A stretch of DNA of 64,000 nt from Elusimicrobiota bacterium (lineage in GTDB: Bacteria; Elusimicrobiota; Elusimicrobia; UBA1565), in assembly GCA_041660925.1 (NCBI GenBank), contig JBAZVI010000001.1:496001-560000 (forward strand), given 5' to 3'. This document shows positions 17,111 to 25,077 of this stretch, one piece after another; the stretch's first letter is position 1, and each line of letters begins with the position of its first letter. Below the pieces are notes generated by a model that made no database searches, was not told the origin of the DNA, and was given only the letters and a program-made list of their open reading frames with translations. A program made the position numbers and the translations under genes.

Positions 17111-19722
17111 GAGCGCTTCTCCATGTCCCGCCAGTCCGCGCCGGCCTTGAGGTCCACGAGCACGGGGATCTCGAGCCGCACGGCCCCCTCCATCTCCCCC
17201 TTCACCCAGCGGGCGAAGGGCTCGAGCGCGCCTTCGGGCAGCTCGAAGAGCAGCTCGTCGTGCACCTGCAGGAGCAGCCGCGCCTTCCCGCCCGCCTGCT
17301 TCGCGAGGCCCGCGTGGACGGCGATCATCGCGGCCTTGATGAGGTCGGCGGCGGTGCCCTGGATGGGGGTGTTCACGGCGGCGCGTTCCGTAAAGCTGCG
17401 CACGTTGAAGTTGCGTTCGTTGATCTGGGGCAGGCGTCGGACGCGGCCGAAGAGGGTGCGCACGGACTCCTCGCGGCGCGCCTCCTCGAGCGTCTTCTCG
17501 ATCCAGGTCTTCACGCCCTTGTAGCGGGCGAAGTAGCGCTCGATGACGTCCTTGGCTTCGGCCATCGGGATGCCGAGTTCCCGCGAGAGGCCGTGCGGCG
17601 TCTGGCCGTAGATGATGCCGAAGTTGACGGCCTTGGCGCGGCGGCGCATCTCCCGGGTGACCTCGGCTTCCTTCACGCCGAAGACCTCGGCGGCGGTGCG
17701 CCGGTGGACGTCCTCCCCCCCGGAGAAAGCCGCGCGCAGCGCGGGGTCGCCGGAGAGATGGGCGAGCACGCGCAGCTCGATCTGCGAGTAGTCGGCCGAG
17801 AGCAGGACCCGGCCCTTCCCGGCGACGAAGGCGCGCCGGATCTTCTGACCCAGCGGCGTTCGCACGGGGATGTTCTGGAGGTTGGGGTCCTGACTCGAGA
17901 GCCTCCCCGTCGCGGTGCCGGTCTGTTCGAAGTGGGTGTGCACCCGGCGCGTGGAGGGACTGACCTTGGAGAGCAGGCCCTCGACGTAGGTGGACTGGAG
18001 CTTCGCGACCTCGCGGTAGGCGAGGATCTTCGCCGGTACGGGGTGCTCGGCGGCCAGCGCCTGCAGGGACTCCTCGTCGGTGGAGGCGGCGCCGCCCTTG
18101 GTCTTCTTGAAGGGCTTGAGGCCGAGCTTCCCGTAGAGCAGCTCCCCGATCTGCTTCGGGGAGTTGAGGTTGGTCTCGCAGCCCGCGAGCGCGTCGGTCT
18201 CCTTCTGCAGACCGGAAAGGACCTCCGCGAACTCCTCGCGCAGGCCCTGGAGGTACTCGACGTCGAGGGCGATGCCGGCGCGCTCCATGTCCGCGAGGAT
18301 GGCGATGAGCGGAAGCTCGAGTCCCTCGTAGACCTTGAGCAGCCCCCCCGCCTCGAGGTCGGCGCGGAGCGCGGCGGCGAGCGCGGGAAGCGCGGCGGCG
18401 CGGGCTTCCGGAGAGGGCTTCTCCTCGAGCTGAGGCCCGGGGCGGGAGCCGAGCAGGGCGTGGAGGTCGAGGCGCTCGCGCCCGGGGTCGAGGCACCAGG
18501 CGGCGAGGCGGCAGTCGAAGACGGGGCCGGAAAGCTCGAGACCGGCCGAGGAAAGCAGGCGCCCGGCGTCCTTGAGGTCGTAGGCGCACTTGAGGGCCGC
18601 TCCGGAGAGCAGCTCCGCGAGCGCGGCGCGGTGGGTCCGGAGTTCGGCGGTCCCGAAGTGCGCGGCGCGTCCGTCGGGCAGGGCGAGGGCGAGCGTGCAG
18701 CCCCCCGCGTCGAGCAGGTCGCCTTCCGCGGCCGCGGCCTCGAGGCCGAAGACCTCGGCCTTCGCGGCGGCCTTCAGAAGCTCCTTCGCCGGGACGATCT
18801 TCAGCGCGGAGGGCGCGGGCTCCGCGCCCTTCGCCGGGACCGCGGGGACCGCGGCGCCGACGCCCAGCTCACGGCGCAGGCTGTGGAACTCGAAGCGCTC
18901 GAGCAGGCCGGAGAGCTCGGGACGCGGGCGAAAGTCGAGACGGCAGGAGGAAACCTCGAGAGGGACCGGCGCGTCGGCGTCGAGCGTGACGAGCTCGCGG
19001 CCGAAGCGGACCTTCTCCTCGTTCTCGCGCAGGGACGCCGCGGCCTTCGCCGGGATGGCGGGATCGCCCTTCTTCGCCGCCTCGATGACCGCGTCGAGCG
19101 AGCCGAAGCGGATCAAGAGCTTCACCGCGCCCACGGGACCGATGCCGGGCACGCCGGGGACGTTGTCGGAGGAGTCCCCCACGATGGCCAGATAGTCGAC
19201 GATCCGCTCCGGCGGCACTCCGAACTTCTCGGAGACCCGTCCGGGGTCGTAGACGACGCCCTTGGCCTCGTTGAGCACCTTCACCGGGCCGCCCACGAGC
19301 TGGAGCGCGTCCTTGTCGCCGCTCACGACGACGACCTCGAGGCCGGCGGCGACGGCGCGGCGCGAGAGCGTGGCGATGATGTCGTCGGCCTCCCAGCCGG
19401 AGAGCTCGGCGCAGGGCAGGCCCATGGCGGCCGTGAGCTCGCGCGAGAGCTTGAGCTGGCTCTTGAGGTCGGGCTCGGTCGGCTTGCGCGTGGCCTTGTA
19501 CTGCTCGAACTTCTTATGCCGGAAGGTCGGGCCGGGGGCGTCGAAGCAGACCGCGAAGTAGTCGGGCTTCTCCCGCCGGATGAGTCCGAGCAGGGTCTTC
19601 GCGAAGCCGAAGAGGGCGCCGACGGGCTCGCCCGCCGCGTTCTTGAGCGGGGGCATGGCGTGGTAGGCCCGGTGCAGGTAGGCGTGGGCGTCCACGAGGT
19701 AGATGCGGCCTTCGGTTCTCAT
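17107..19722 (-). CDS. polA: DNA polymerase I
   Basis: Pol I fills gaps and removes primers. The 871-residue protein begins with a 5'-nuclease domain (1-290: ELSGWEADDIIATLSR, VVSGDKDALQLV, IVGDSSDNVPGVPGIGPVGA). The middle domain at 310-470 has the 3'-5' exonuclease fold region, but motif I reads VFGLEAAAAEGD instead of FDTET, so proofreading is probably lost. The polymerase domain has LLSADYSQIELRVLAHLSGD, RRRAKAVNFGIIYGQTPHGLS and LLLQVHDELLFELPE. The gene lies between a thioredoxin-like lipoprotein gene and a rhomboid gene, overlapping the latter by 4 bp. Confidence 0.98.
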   Translation of the reverse strand: MRTEGRIYLVDAHAYLHRAYHAMPPLKNAAGEPVGALFGFAKTLLGLIRREKPDYFAVCFDAPGPTFRHKKFEQYKATRKPTEPDLKSQLKLSRELTAAMGLPCAELSGWEADDIIATLSRRAVAAGLEVVVVSGDKDALQLVGGPVKVLNEAKGVVYDPGRVSEKFGVPPERIVDYLAIVGDSSDNVPGVPGIGPVGAVKLLIRFGSLDAVIEAAKKGDPAIPAKAAASLRENEEKVRFGRELVTLDADAPVPLEVSSCRLDFRPRPELSGLLERFEFHSLRRELGVGAAVPAVPAKGAEPAPSALKIVPAKELLKAAAKAEVFGLEAAAAEGDLLDAGGCTLALALPDGRAAHFGTAELRTHRAALAELLSGAALKCAYDLKDAGRLLSSAGLELSGPVFDCRLAAWCLDPGRERLDLHALLGSRPGPQLEEKPSPEARAAALPALAAALRADLEAGGLLKVYEGLELPLIAILADMERAGIALDVEYLQGLREEFAEVLSGLQKETDALAGCETNLNSPKQIGELLYGKLGLKPFKKTKGGAASTDEESLQALAAEHPVPAKILAYREVAKLQSTYVEGLLSKVSPSTRRVHTHFEQTGTATGRLSSQDPNLQNIPVRTPLGQKIRRAFVAGKGRVLLSADYSQIELRVLAHLSGDPALRAAFSGGEDVHRRTAAEVFGVKEAEVTREMRRRAKAVNFGIIYGQTPHGLSRELGIPMAEAKDVIERYFARYKGVKTWIEKTLEEARREESVRTLFGRVRRLPQINERNFNVRSFTERAAVNTPIQGTAADLIKAAMIAVHAGLAKQAGGKARLLLQVHDELLFELPEGALEPFARWVKGEMEGAVRLEIPVLVDLKAGADWRDMEKRS

Positions 19723-19744
19723 CTGCGGGGATGCGGCGGAAAGT

Positions 19745-20284
19745 TCAGCGGGCTTCCTCTTTGAGCAGCGCGGCGACGGCTTCCTCCATCTCCCGGGCCG
19801 CGGACTCGTCGGTCCCGAGCCAGCGGCGCCGGATGCGGCCCTCGCGGTCGAGCAGCACCGCGGTCGGCAGGCCGCGCACCCCCCAGGGCGCGCGGGTCCG
19901 GTTCTCCGGGTCGAGCGCGATGGGGTAGTCCACCTTGAGCGCCTTCACGAACGCCCCCACCTCTCCGGGATAGGCGTCCATGCTCACGCCCAGCACCGTG
20001 AAGCCCTGCCCTTTCCTGCGCGCGTAAAGGGCCTGCAGCTCGGGCATGGATTCGCGGCAGGGCTCGCAGAAGGTGGCCCAGAAGTCCACGAGCGCCACCT
20101 TCCCGCGCAGGTCCTCGAGGCGGACCGTCCCGCCTCCGAGACCCTTGAGCTCGAACGCCGGGGCGGCCGGGGCTTCGGCCTTCGCCGGGGCCCTCTCGGG
20201 CGGCTCGACGGCCTCCGGCTTCCGGCAGGCGGCCGCGCTCAGCGCGAGGAGGGCGGCCGCGGCGACGATCCCTCTAGCCCGCAA
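19745..20284 (-). CDS. TlpA/ResA-like thioredoxin-fold lipoprotein
   Basis: This is a periplasm-facing thiol-disulfide reductase, as used for cytochrome c maturation or repair of exported proteins. The 179-residue protein has a lipobox (LSAAAC, Cys at about 20), a Pro/Ala linker, and a redoxin domain with VDFWATFCEPCRESMPEL as the CxxC site and RGLPTAVLLDREG as the cis-Pro segment. The start appears to be TTG at 20282-20284, 11 nt inside trxA; no ATG or GTG fits, because later starts would lose the signal. It is coupled to trxA, and polA follows 22 bp later. Confidence 0.9.
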   Translation of the reverse strand: MRARGIVAAAALLALSAAACRKPEAVEPPERAPAKAEAPAAPAFELKGLGGGTVRLEDLRGKVALVDFWATFCEPCRESMPELQALYARRKGQGFTVLGVSMDAYPGEVGAFVKALKVDYPIALDPENRTRAPWGVRGLPTAVLLDREGRIRRRWLGTDESAAREMEEAVAALLKEEAR

Positions 20285-20597
20285 CCTGGTCCAGGATCTT
20301 CTTGATGTCGGCCTTCGAGTGCACGCCGACGAGTTGGTGCTCGACCTTCCCGTTCTTGAAGACGAGCAGGGTGGGGATGGCCGAGATGTTGAAGCGGCTG
20401 GCCGCGTTGGGATGGTCGTCGGTGTTGAGCTTCGCGACGCGCACCTTGCCCGCGAACTCCTTGGCGAGCTCGTCGATGATGGGCGAGAGCATCCGGCAGG
20501 GGCCGCACCAGGGGGCCCAGAAATCCACGAGGATGGGCTGGGGGTTCTTCAGGACTTCCTTCTCGAAACTATCGTCGGTCAGCTGGAGTTCGGCCAT
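20274..20597 (-). CDS. trxA: Thioredoxin
   Basis: A standard 107-residue cytoplasmic thioredoxin with the active site FWAPWCGPCRMLSPIIDELA (Cys 31 and 34 region), DHPNAASRFNISAIPTLLVF carrying the cis-Pro, and a final helix. It reduces protein disulfides. ATG at 20597 has AGGAG close upstream. It leads the run trxA-tlpA-polA-rhomboid-coaE-rho. Confidence 0.97.
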   Translation of the reverse strand: MAELQLTDDSFEKEVLKNPQPILVDFWAPWCGPCRMLSPIIDELAKEFAGKVRVAKLNTDDHPNAASRFNISAIPTLLVFKNGKVEHQLVGVHSKADIKKILDQVAG

Positions 20598-20710
20598 TTT
20601 AGAGGAGTCTCCTCGGCGGGACGGTATGGTGGTGTCTGGGGGCAGGGCTCGGCGTTTGCGGCAGTGAGCGCGGACGGTCAGCGTCGACGACGGAACGATA
20701 TTAGCAGGGG

Positions 20711-21103
20711 TCAGCGCGTCCTGTCAAGAAGGTAGTCCATCTCGTCGAGGATCGTGTTCGGGTGCACCGGCTTGGAGAGATAGGCGTCGGCCCCGCAGAG
20801 GAGCCCTTCGGCGCGGTCGGCCGGCTCCGTGTATTTGGCCGAGAGCAGGACCACGGGGATCTTCTTCCAGCGCGGGGAGCGCTTGAGGAGGCGGCAGAAC
20901 TCGAAGCCGTGCATGTCGGGAAGCAGGACGTCGAGGAGGATGGCCGAGGGGACGTGCCCCGCCTGCAGGTGCGTGAGAGCCTCGGAGCAGGAGGAGACGC
21001 CGTGGACCTCCGCGTCCTTGAGGGACATGGCGTCGGTCAGGGTCTCGAGGAAATGGCGGTCGTCGTCGACGAGAAGGATGGTGGTCTTGGTGGCGGTGGA
21101 CAT
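20711..21103 (-). CDS. Single-domain response regulator (receiver only)
   Basis: The 130-residue protein is a CheY-like receiver with the acidic pocket VDDDR at 12-16, the phosphoacceptor Asp 58 in AILLDVLLPDMHG, the conserved Ser in VVLLSAKYTEPADRAEG and the Lys in AYLSKPVHP. It has no output domain, so it must act by protein contact or in a phosphorelay. It stands alone between trxA and the fused-protease gene; the partner kinase is not adjacent. Confidence 0.93.
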   Translation of the reverse strand: MSTATKTTILLVDDDRHFLETLTDAMSLKDAEVHGVSSCSEALTHLQAGHVPSAILLDVLLPDMHGFEFCRLLKRSPRWKKIPVVLLSAKYTEPADRAEGLLCGADAYLSKPVHPNTILDEMDYLLDRTR

Positions 21104-21149
21104 GGTTTCTATCCTGAGTTTAGCGTTTGCGCGCTTTCAGCGCATTGTC

Positions 21150-24100
21150 CTAGATCAATCCCCGCAGCTTGAGGCGCACGCGTCCGCCCAGGGAGGTCCG
21201 GTAGCGCAGGCCGGGGTGCTGCCGCTCGAGCTGGGCCGCGCGCGCGGCGCCGGAGAGGAGGTAGCCCGCGAGGACCGCGTCGGCGCCCGTGGGCGGCATG
21301 CCGAGCTCCTGCACGAGCGCAAGGTGCGCGCCGGCGCCCCCGATCTCCCCACGGATGCGCCGATATTCGTCGAGGACCTCGGCGGGCACGGCGGCGGCGG
21401 CGTCGAGGCGCGCCTGACGCGCGGCGGACAGCGTCGTCATCCCGAGCAGGAGCCGCGCGATGAGCTTGGGCGTGACCGGCTCGAGCGTCTTGGCGATCTC
21501 GGTGTAGGCGGCGAAGACGGAGTTGAAGCCCAGGCCGATGTCGTCGGGCTTCTGCCCGAGCGGGTTGACGAGCGTGCTCATGACCGCGTTGACGATGAGG
21601 TCGAGCTTCTCGCCGACCTCGGTGACGCCGAAGAACTGGGCGAGCATCGCGATGGTCCCGGCGATCTTGGGGGTGGACATCGAGGTGCCCGAGATGGCGC
21701 TGACCGGCCCGAAGACGGGGTCCACGCGCCCCGGCCGCTGGTTCGTGGGCCAGGCGCCCTCGGTGTTGGAGCCCTCCTCGGCGAGGTCGGGCCGCTGCGG
21801 CCAGTCCTTATACTTGGGGTCCCGCGAGGTGACGGGGCTGCCCTTGCCGCGCGAGGAGAAGTAGACGACCTTCCCGTCGCGGCCGGTGGCGGCCACCGCG
21901 AGGACGCGCGGGGCCCCGGTCTTGGGGTCGCGGTAGTAGGTGATGGCCGGCGCGCCGACCGTGTTCTTCCCCGAGCCCGCGTTGCCGGCCGCGAAGACCA
22001 TGACATGGCCCTCCTCGGCGAGCTTCCTCACGAGCAGGGTGTCCGGCCCCTCGGGATCGCCCTCGTCGTCGCCCCAGGAGTTGGAGATGACGAGGGCGCC
22101 GTCGTTGCCGGCCACGGTGAGCGCCTTGAGGATGTCGTCGGTGGTCGCGCTGCCGCCCCGGAAGGCCTTGTAGTGCGTGATGTTCGTGGTCCAGGGGGCG
22201 AAGGCCCGAACCATCGAGGTGACCCAGGTGCCGTGCCCGTTGTCGTCGTTGTTCTCCTCGGAGGCCTCCGGCGACCAGCCCTCGGTCCCCTGCCCGCCCG
22301 TGGCGTTGATGTTGCGCACGCCCTTGAGCATCTTATGGCGGGTGTCGGTGCCCGTGTCGATGACGGCGATGCGCGGCTGCGGGAGGTCGGCGAGGCCGAA
22401 GCGGCTGAGGATGCTCATCGCGAGCTTGCCGAAGAAGCCCATCTCGATGGCCGGCGCGCCCCAGCTCGCGCGCGCGAGCGCGTGGACCTGGTCCATGGTC
22501 GAGAGCTTCAGCGTCTCGGGGATGGTGACGGCGCCGCGGGCCGCGGGCGAGCCCTCCTCGGGCCGGTTCGGCTCCTCGACCGGGGGATAGATGCGGCGGA
22601 CCGCGTTGTCATAGACCTTGAAGCCCCGGCGCTCGAGCTCGGCGCGGAGCGCGGCGGAGGAGTCGGCGGGGACGCGGAGCGTGGCCGCGTTGATGCGGCG
22701 ATAGGTCGCGATCGGGGTGGCGCCGTAGGAGGCGAGCGTCATCGCGTCGAGGCCCACGTTCTCGAGGTCGCCGACGATGGCGGCCTGGGCGGTGCGGTAG
22801 GCCTGCGTGTACCCGCGGGCGCCGAAGGCCGAGCCGCGCACGAAGCTCATGTGCAGGTCCTGGGTGAGCGCCCTGGGCGCGCCCTCGAAGCGGACGATGA
22901 GGTCCACGGGGACCGGCATCTCGGCGCCGGGCTCGGCGGGCGGCAGGACGTCGTCGTCGGAGCCGTGGGAGACGATGCGGCCGAGCAGGGCTCCGAGCGC
23001 GGCGAGTCCGGGCAGCAGCGACGAGGCCTCGATGAACGACGGGGAGCCGCCGGGCAGGAGCCCGCCGGCCAGGCCGTTGATGAGGGCGTAGAGGCCGTTG
23101 CCGAACGCGGAGAGGGCGGCGATGAAGCCGACCGCGTGCAGGACGCGGGTCGTCGCGCTCATCGAGCCGTCGGGCCCGCCGAAGACCCGGAGCGCGAAAG
23201 TCTCGCCGAAGGCCTTCTTGGCCAGCGCGCGGGCCACGTGGCCGCCGTCGAGCATCGCGGCGCCGAAGAAGGTGGTCGGCAGCATGTTGAAGACGCCGAG
23301 CATCACGTTGAACCAGACGCCGAGCGCGAGGGCGGGAAGCACCGCGACGGCGCCGACCGCGGAGAGCAGGGCGTAGGCGCCGCCGAAGCCCGCGGCGAGG
23401 AGGAAGTTGACCAGCGGCCCGGCCGCGGCGACGACCCCCATGTCGCGGACGGGGTCGGCGAAGCGTCCCGACTGCACCTGCACCGGGCGGGCGCCGCCGA
23501 TGAGGAGCGGGACGCCGAGGAAATTCATGCTGAGGAGGATGCCGGCCACGGGGATGACGACGGTGAAGAGCGGGTCGATGTGGGTGAGGAGGTCCCGGAA
23601 CCCGAAGCCGAGCCGGCCGGCCTGCCGGGCGCTCGAGTCGCCGAGGATGTCGGCGGCGAGGGCGTGCCCCATCTCATGGAGGACCAGGGAGGGTACGACG
23701 AGCCCGAGGTACACGGCGACCATCGTCATCGGAGTGAGCGCGGCCGCCGCCGAAGCGATGGCCGCCGCCCCACCGAGGAGGATGGGCGCCGCGTACCCGA
23801 ACAGGCGTACGCGTGGAGCGCCTCCCCCGCCTCCCCCCCCTCGATTGTTGCCGGGGGGGACCGGGTCGACGGGGCGTCCGAAGAGCAGCCGGACGCCCTT
23901 GAGCACCGGGGTGAAGAGCCCGTCGTTGCCCGAGCGGTCGTTGTCCGAGCCGTCCCAGACCGAGTCGGGGTTGTCGTTGTTGTCGCGGCGGCTCGGGTTG
24001 CCCAGGTCGTCGATGTTGCGGCTCCCGTCGTAGCCGTCGTCCCTGCCCGGCTTCTCGACCGGCATGCTCTTGTCGTTCTTCGAAGAGCTCTTGGCGAAGT

Positions 24101-24851
24101 CGAGGGTGGCGAAGAGCCCGTCGTTGCCCGAGCGGTCGTTGTCCGAGCCGTCCCAGACGTCGTCGGGGCCGCCGCGATCGGTCCCGCGGCGCGGATTGCC
24201 GAGGTCGTCGAGGCCGTCGGTGCCGTCGGGGCCGTCGTCCCCGGCCGGCTCTTCGACCGGCATGCTCTTGCCGTTCTTGGAGCTCTTGGAGAAGACGGCC
24301 TTGAGCGCCGCGAAGGCCTTCGAGTCCTTCAAGAAGGACTTGAAGAGGCCGTCGTTGCCCGAGCGGTCGTTGTCCGAGCCGTCCGAGACCGAGTCGGGGC
24401 CGTCGTCGTTGTCCCGGCGGCTCGGGTTGCCGAGGTCGTCGGTGCCGTTCGTCGAGTCCGGGCCGTCGTCCTTCGCCGGCTTCTCGACCGGCATCCCCCC
24501 CTTCTGCGAGGAACCCTTCTTATATTCGGCGCGGACGGCGCCGGCGTCGTAGCGGACCCCGGTGAAGGCCGCCGCCGTCTTGCCGGGGATTACCGCGGTG
24601 CGCACGACCGGCGACGCGCCCGGCACGATCGTGGCCAGGGAGCCGCCGATGCCCGGCGTCAGCTGGAGCCCGCCCGAGACCTTCACGGTGGAGACGACGC
24701 CGACCGCGCCGGTCATGCCCGCGCCGGTCGGGACCGCGGAGACGCGTCCGGTGACGGTCTGGGCGAGGGCGCTGTAGGGGCCGAAGCCGGGGGAGAGGAG
24801 GAGGAGGGCCGCGGAGAGTCCGCCGGCGAGGATGCGCTTGGCTTTGTCCAT
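21150..24851 (-). CDS. Exported fusion of an M50-type site-2 protease and an S8 subtilase, with Asp-rich repeats
   Basis: The frame is uninterrupted for 1233 residues. Order: signal peptide 1-31; variable region to 118; three 52-residue Asp/Asn-rich repeats (119-170, 197-247, 263-313; each ends near DGSDNDRSGNDGLF, which resembles a calcium-binding loop); a Gly-rich hinge (338-344); an integral-membrane M50-like region, with LHEMGHALAADILG (HExxH 392-396) and FGAAMLDGGHVARAL (second motif, Asp 535); a linker with an inhibitor-like stretch (650-750); and a subtilase with Asp 832 (AVIDTGTDT), His 873 (NGHGTWV), Asn 957 (FAAGNAGS) and Ser 1057 (SGTSMSTP). Both catalytic sets are complete. Subtilases and M50 enzymes act in series as site-1 and site-2 proteases in other organisms; here they share one chain. 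Leader contains CAGGAGA before the ATG; TATAAT at 24895-24900. Confidence 0.92.
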   Translation of the reverse strand: MDKAKRILAGGLSAALLLLSPGFGPYSALAQTVTGRVSAVPTGAGMTGAVGVVSTVKVSGGLQLTPGIGGSLATIVPGASPVVRTAVIPGKTAAAFTGVRYDAGAVRAEYKKGSSQKGGMPVEKPAKDDGPDSTNGTDDLGNPSRRDNDDGPDSVSDGSDNDRSGNDGLFKSFLKDSKAFAALKAVFSKSSKNGKSMPVEEPAGDDGPDGTDGLDDLGNPRRGTDRGGPDDVWDGSDNDRSGNDGLFATLDFAKSSSKNDKSMPVEKPGRDDGYDGSRNIDDLGNPSRRDNNDNPDSVWDGSDNDRSGNDGLFTPVLKGVRLLFGRPVDPVPPGNNRGGGGGGGAPRVRLFGYAAPILLGGAAAIASAAAALTPMTMVAVYLGLVVPSLVLHEMGHALAADILGDSSARQAGRLGFGFRDLLTHIDPLFTVVIPVAGILLSMNFLGVPLLIGGARPVQVQSGRFADPVRDMGVVAAAGPLVNFLLAAGFGGAYALLSAVGAVAVLPALALGVWFNVMLGVFNMLPTTFFGAAMLDGGHVARALAKKAFGETFALRVFGGPDGSMSATTRVLHAVGFIAALSAFGNGLYALINGLAGGLLPGGSPSFIEASSLLPGLAALGALLGRIVSHGSDDDVLPPAEPGAEMPVPVDLIVRFEGAPRALTQDLHMSFVRGSAFGARGYTQAYRTAQAAIVGDLENVGLDAMTLASYGATPIATYRRINAATLRVPADSSAALRAELERRGFKVYDNAVRRIYPPVEEPNRPEEGSPAARGAVTIPETLKLSTMDQVHALARASWGAPAIEMGFFGKLAMSILSRFGLADLPQPRIAVIDTGTDTRHKMLKGVRNINATGGQGTEGWSPEASEENNDDNGHGTWVTSMVRAFAPWTTNITHYKAFRGGSATTDDILKALTVAGNDGALVISNSWGDDEGDPEGPDTLLVRKLAEEGHVMVFAAGNAGSGKNTVGAPAITYYRDPKTGAPRVLAVAATGRDGKVVYFSSRGKGSPVTSRDPKYKDWPQRPDLAEEGSNTEGAWPTNQRPGRVDPVFGPVSAISGTSMSTPKIAGTIAMLAQFFGVTEVGEKLDLIVNAVMSTLVNPLGQKPDDIGLGFNSVFAAYTEIAKTLEPVTPKLIARLLLGMTTLSAARQARLDAAAAVPAEVLDEYRRIRGEIGGAGAHLALVQELGMPPTGADAVLAGYLLSGAARAAQLERQHPGLRYRTSLGGRVRLKLRGLI
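23905..24500. repeat. Three tandem copies of a ~155-bp coding repeat in the fused-protease gene
   Basis: The three 52-residue repeat units are also close at the DNA level; for example, the segment reading GTCGTTGCCCGAGCGG recurs near 23920, 24121 and 24351. Spacers between the copies differ in length and sequence (26 and about 15 residues). Recombination between copies could change the repeat number. Confidence 0.85.
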
Positions 24852-24894
24852 GATTCAGTCTCCTGCGCAGACCCGCACGGAGTCTGCTGGCCTT

Positions 24895-24900
24895 ATTATA
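24895..24900 (-). promoter_or_regulatory. -10 element of the fused-protease gene
   Basis: TATAAT on the minus strand lies 43 nt before the ATG, leaving a leader of about 37 nt with a small hairpin (CAGAC/GTCTG) and a CAGGAGA ribosome site. Confidence 0.55.
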
Positions 24901-24931
24901 GGGAGGCTTCGCGCAAAGCGTTCGGGTCGGA

Positions 24932-25033
24932 GGGCCCAAGGAGGGCGAAACATTCGACCCACCATGCGGCGGTCCTAGGGCCCCCCCGAGGGGGGTCCTT
25001 TGGAGCGGCTTGAGTTCCTGGGTCCTTTGCGCC
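24932..25033. promoter_or_regulatory. Divergent control region with four GGGTCC-type motifs
   Basis: Between the fused-protease gene and the TldD-like gene lie GGGCCCAAGGAGG (24932), GGTCCTAGGGCCCC (24971), GGGTCCTTTGGAGC (24993) and GGGTCCTTTGCGCC (25020). Similar motifs occur before both exported M3 peptidase genes. No regulator is known; they could be protein-binding sites. Confidence 0.4.
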
Positions 25034-25065
25034 TATCGACCGCGCTGGGTCGCGCGGAAATTAGC

Positions 25066-25071
25066 TATGCT
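25066..25071 (+). promoter_or_regulatory. -10-like element 6 nt before the TldD-like gene
   Basis: TATGCT ends 6 nt before ATG 25078, as in several other genes here, which suggests a leaderless transcript. No ribosome-binding site is seen. Confidence 0.5.
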
Positions 25072-25077
25072 CGGCAC

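Noticed and set aside
23905..24500. CRISPR-like repeat array
   Set aside because: The repeats are about 155 bp, lie in frame within a coding sequence and have coding spacers.
20829..25013. 1394-codon open frame on the plus strand
   Set aside because: It lies antisense to the fused-protease gene. Its sequence is rich in Arg, Gly, Glu and Asp as expected for a GC-rich shadow frame, with no domain signature.
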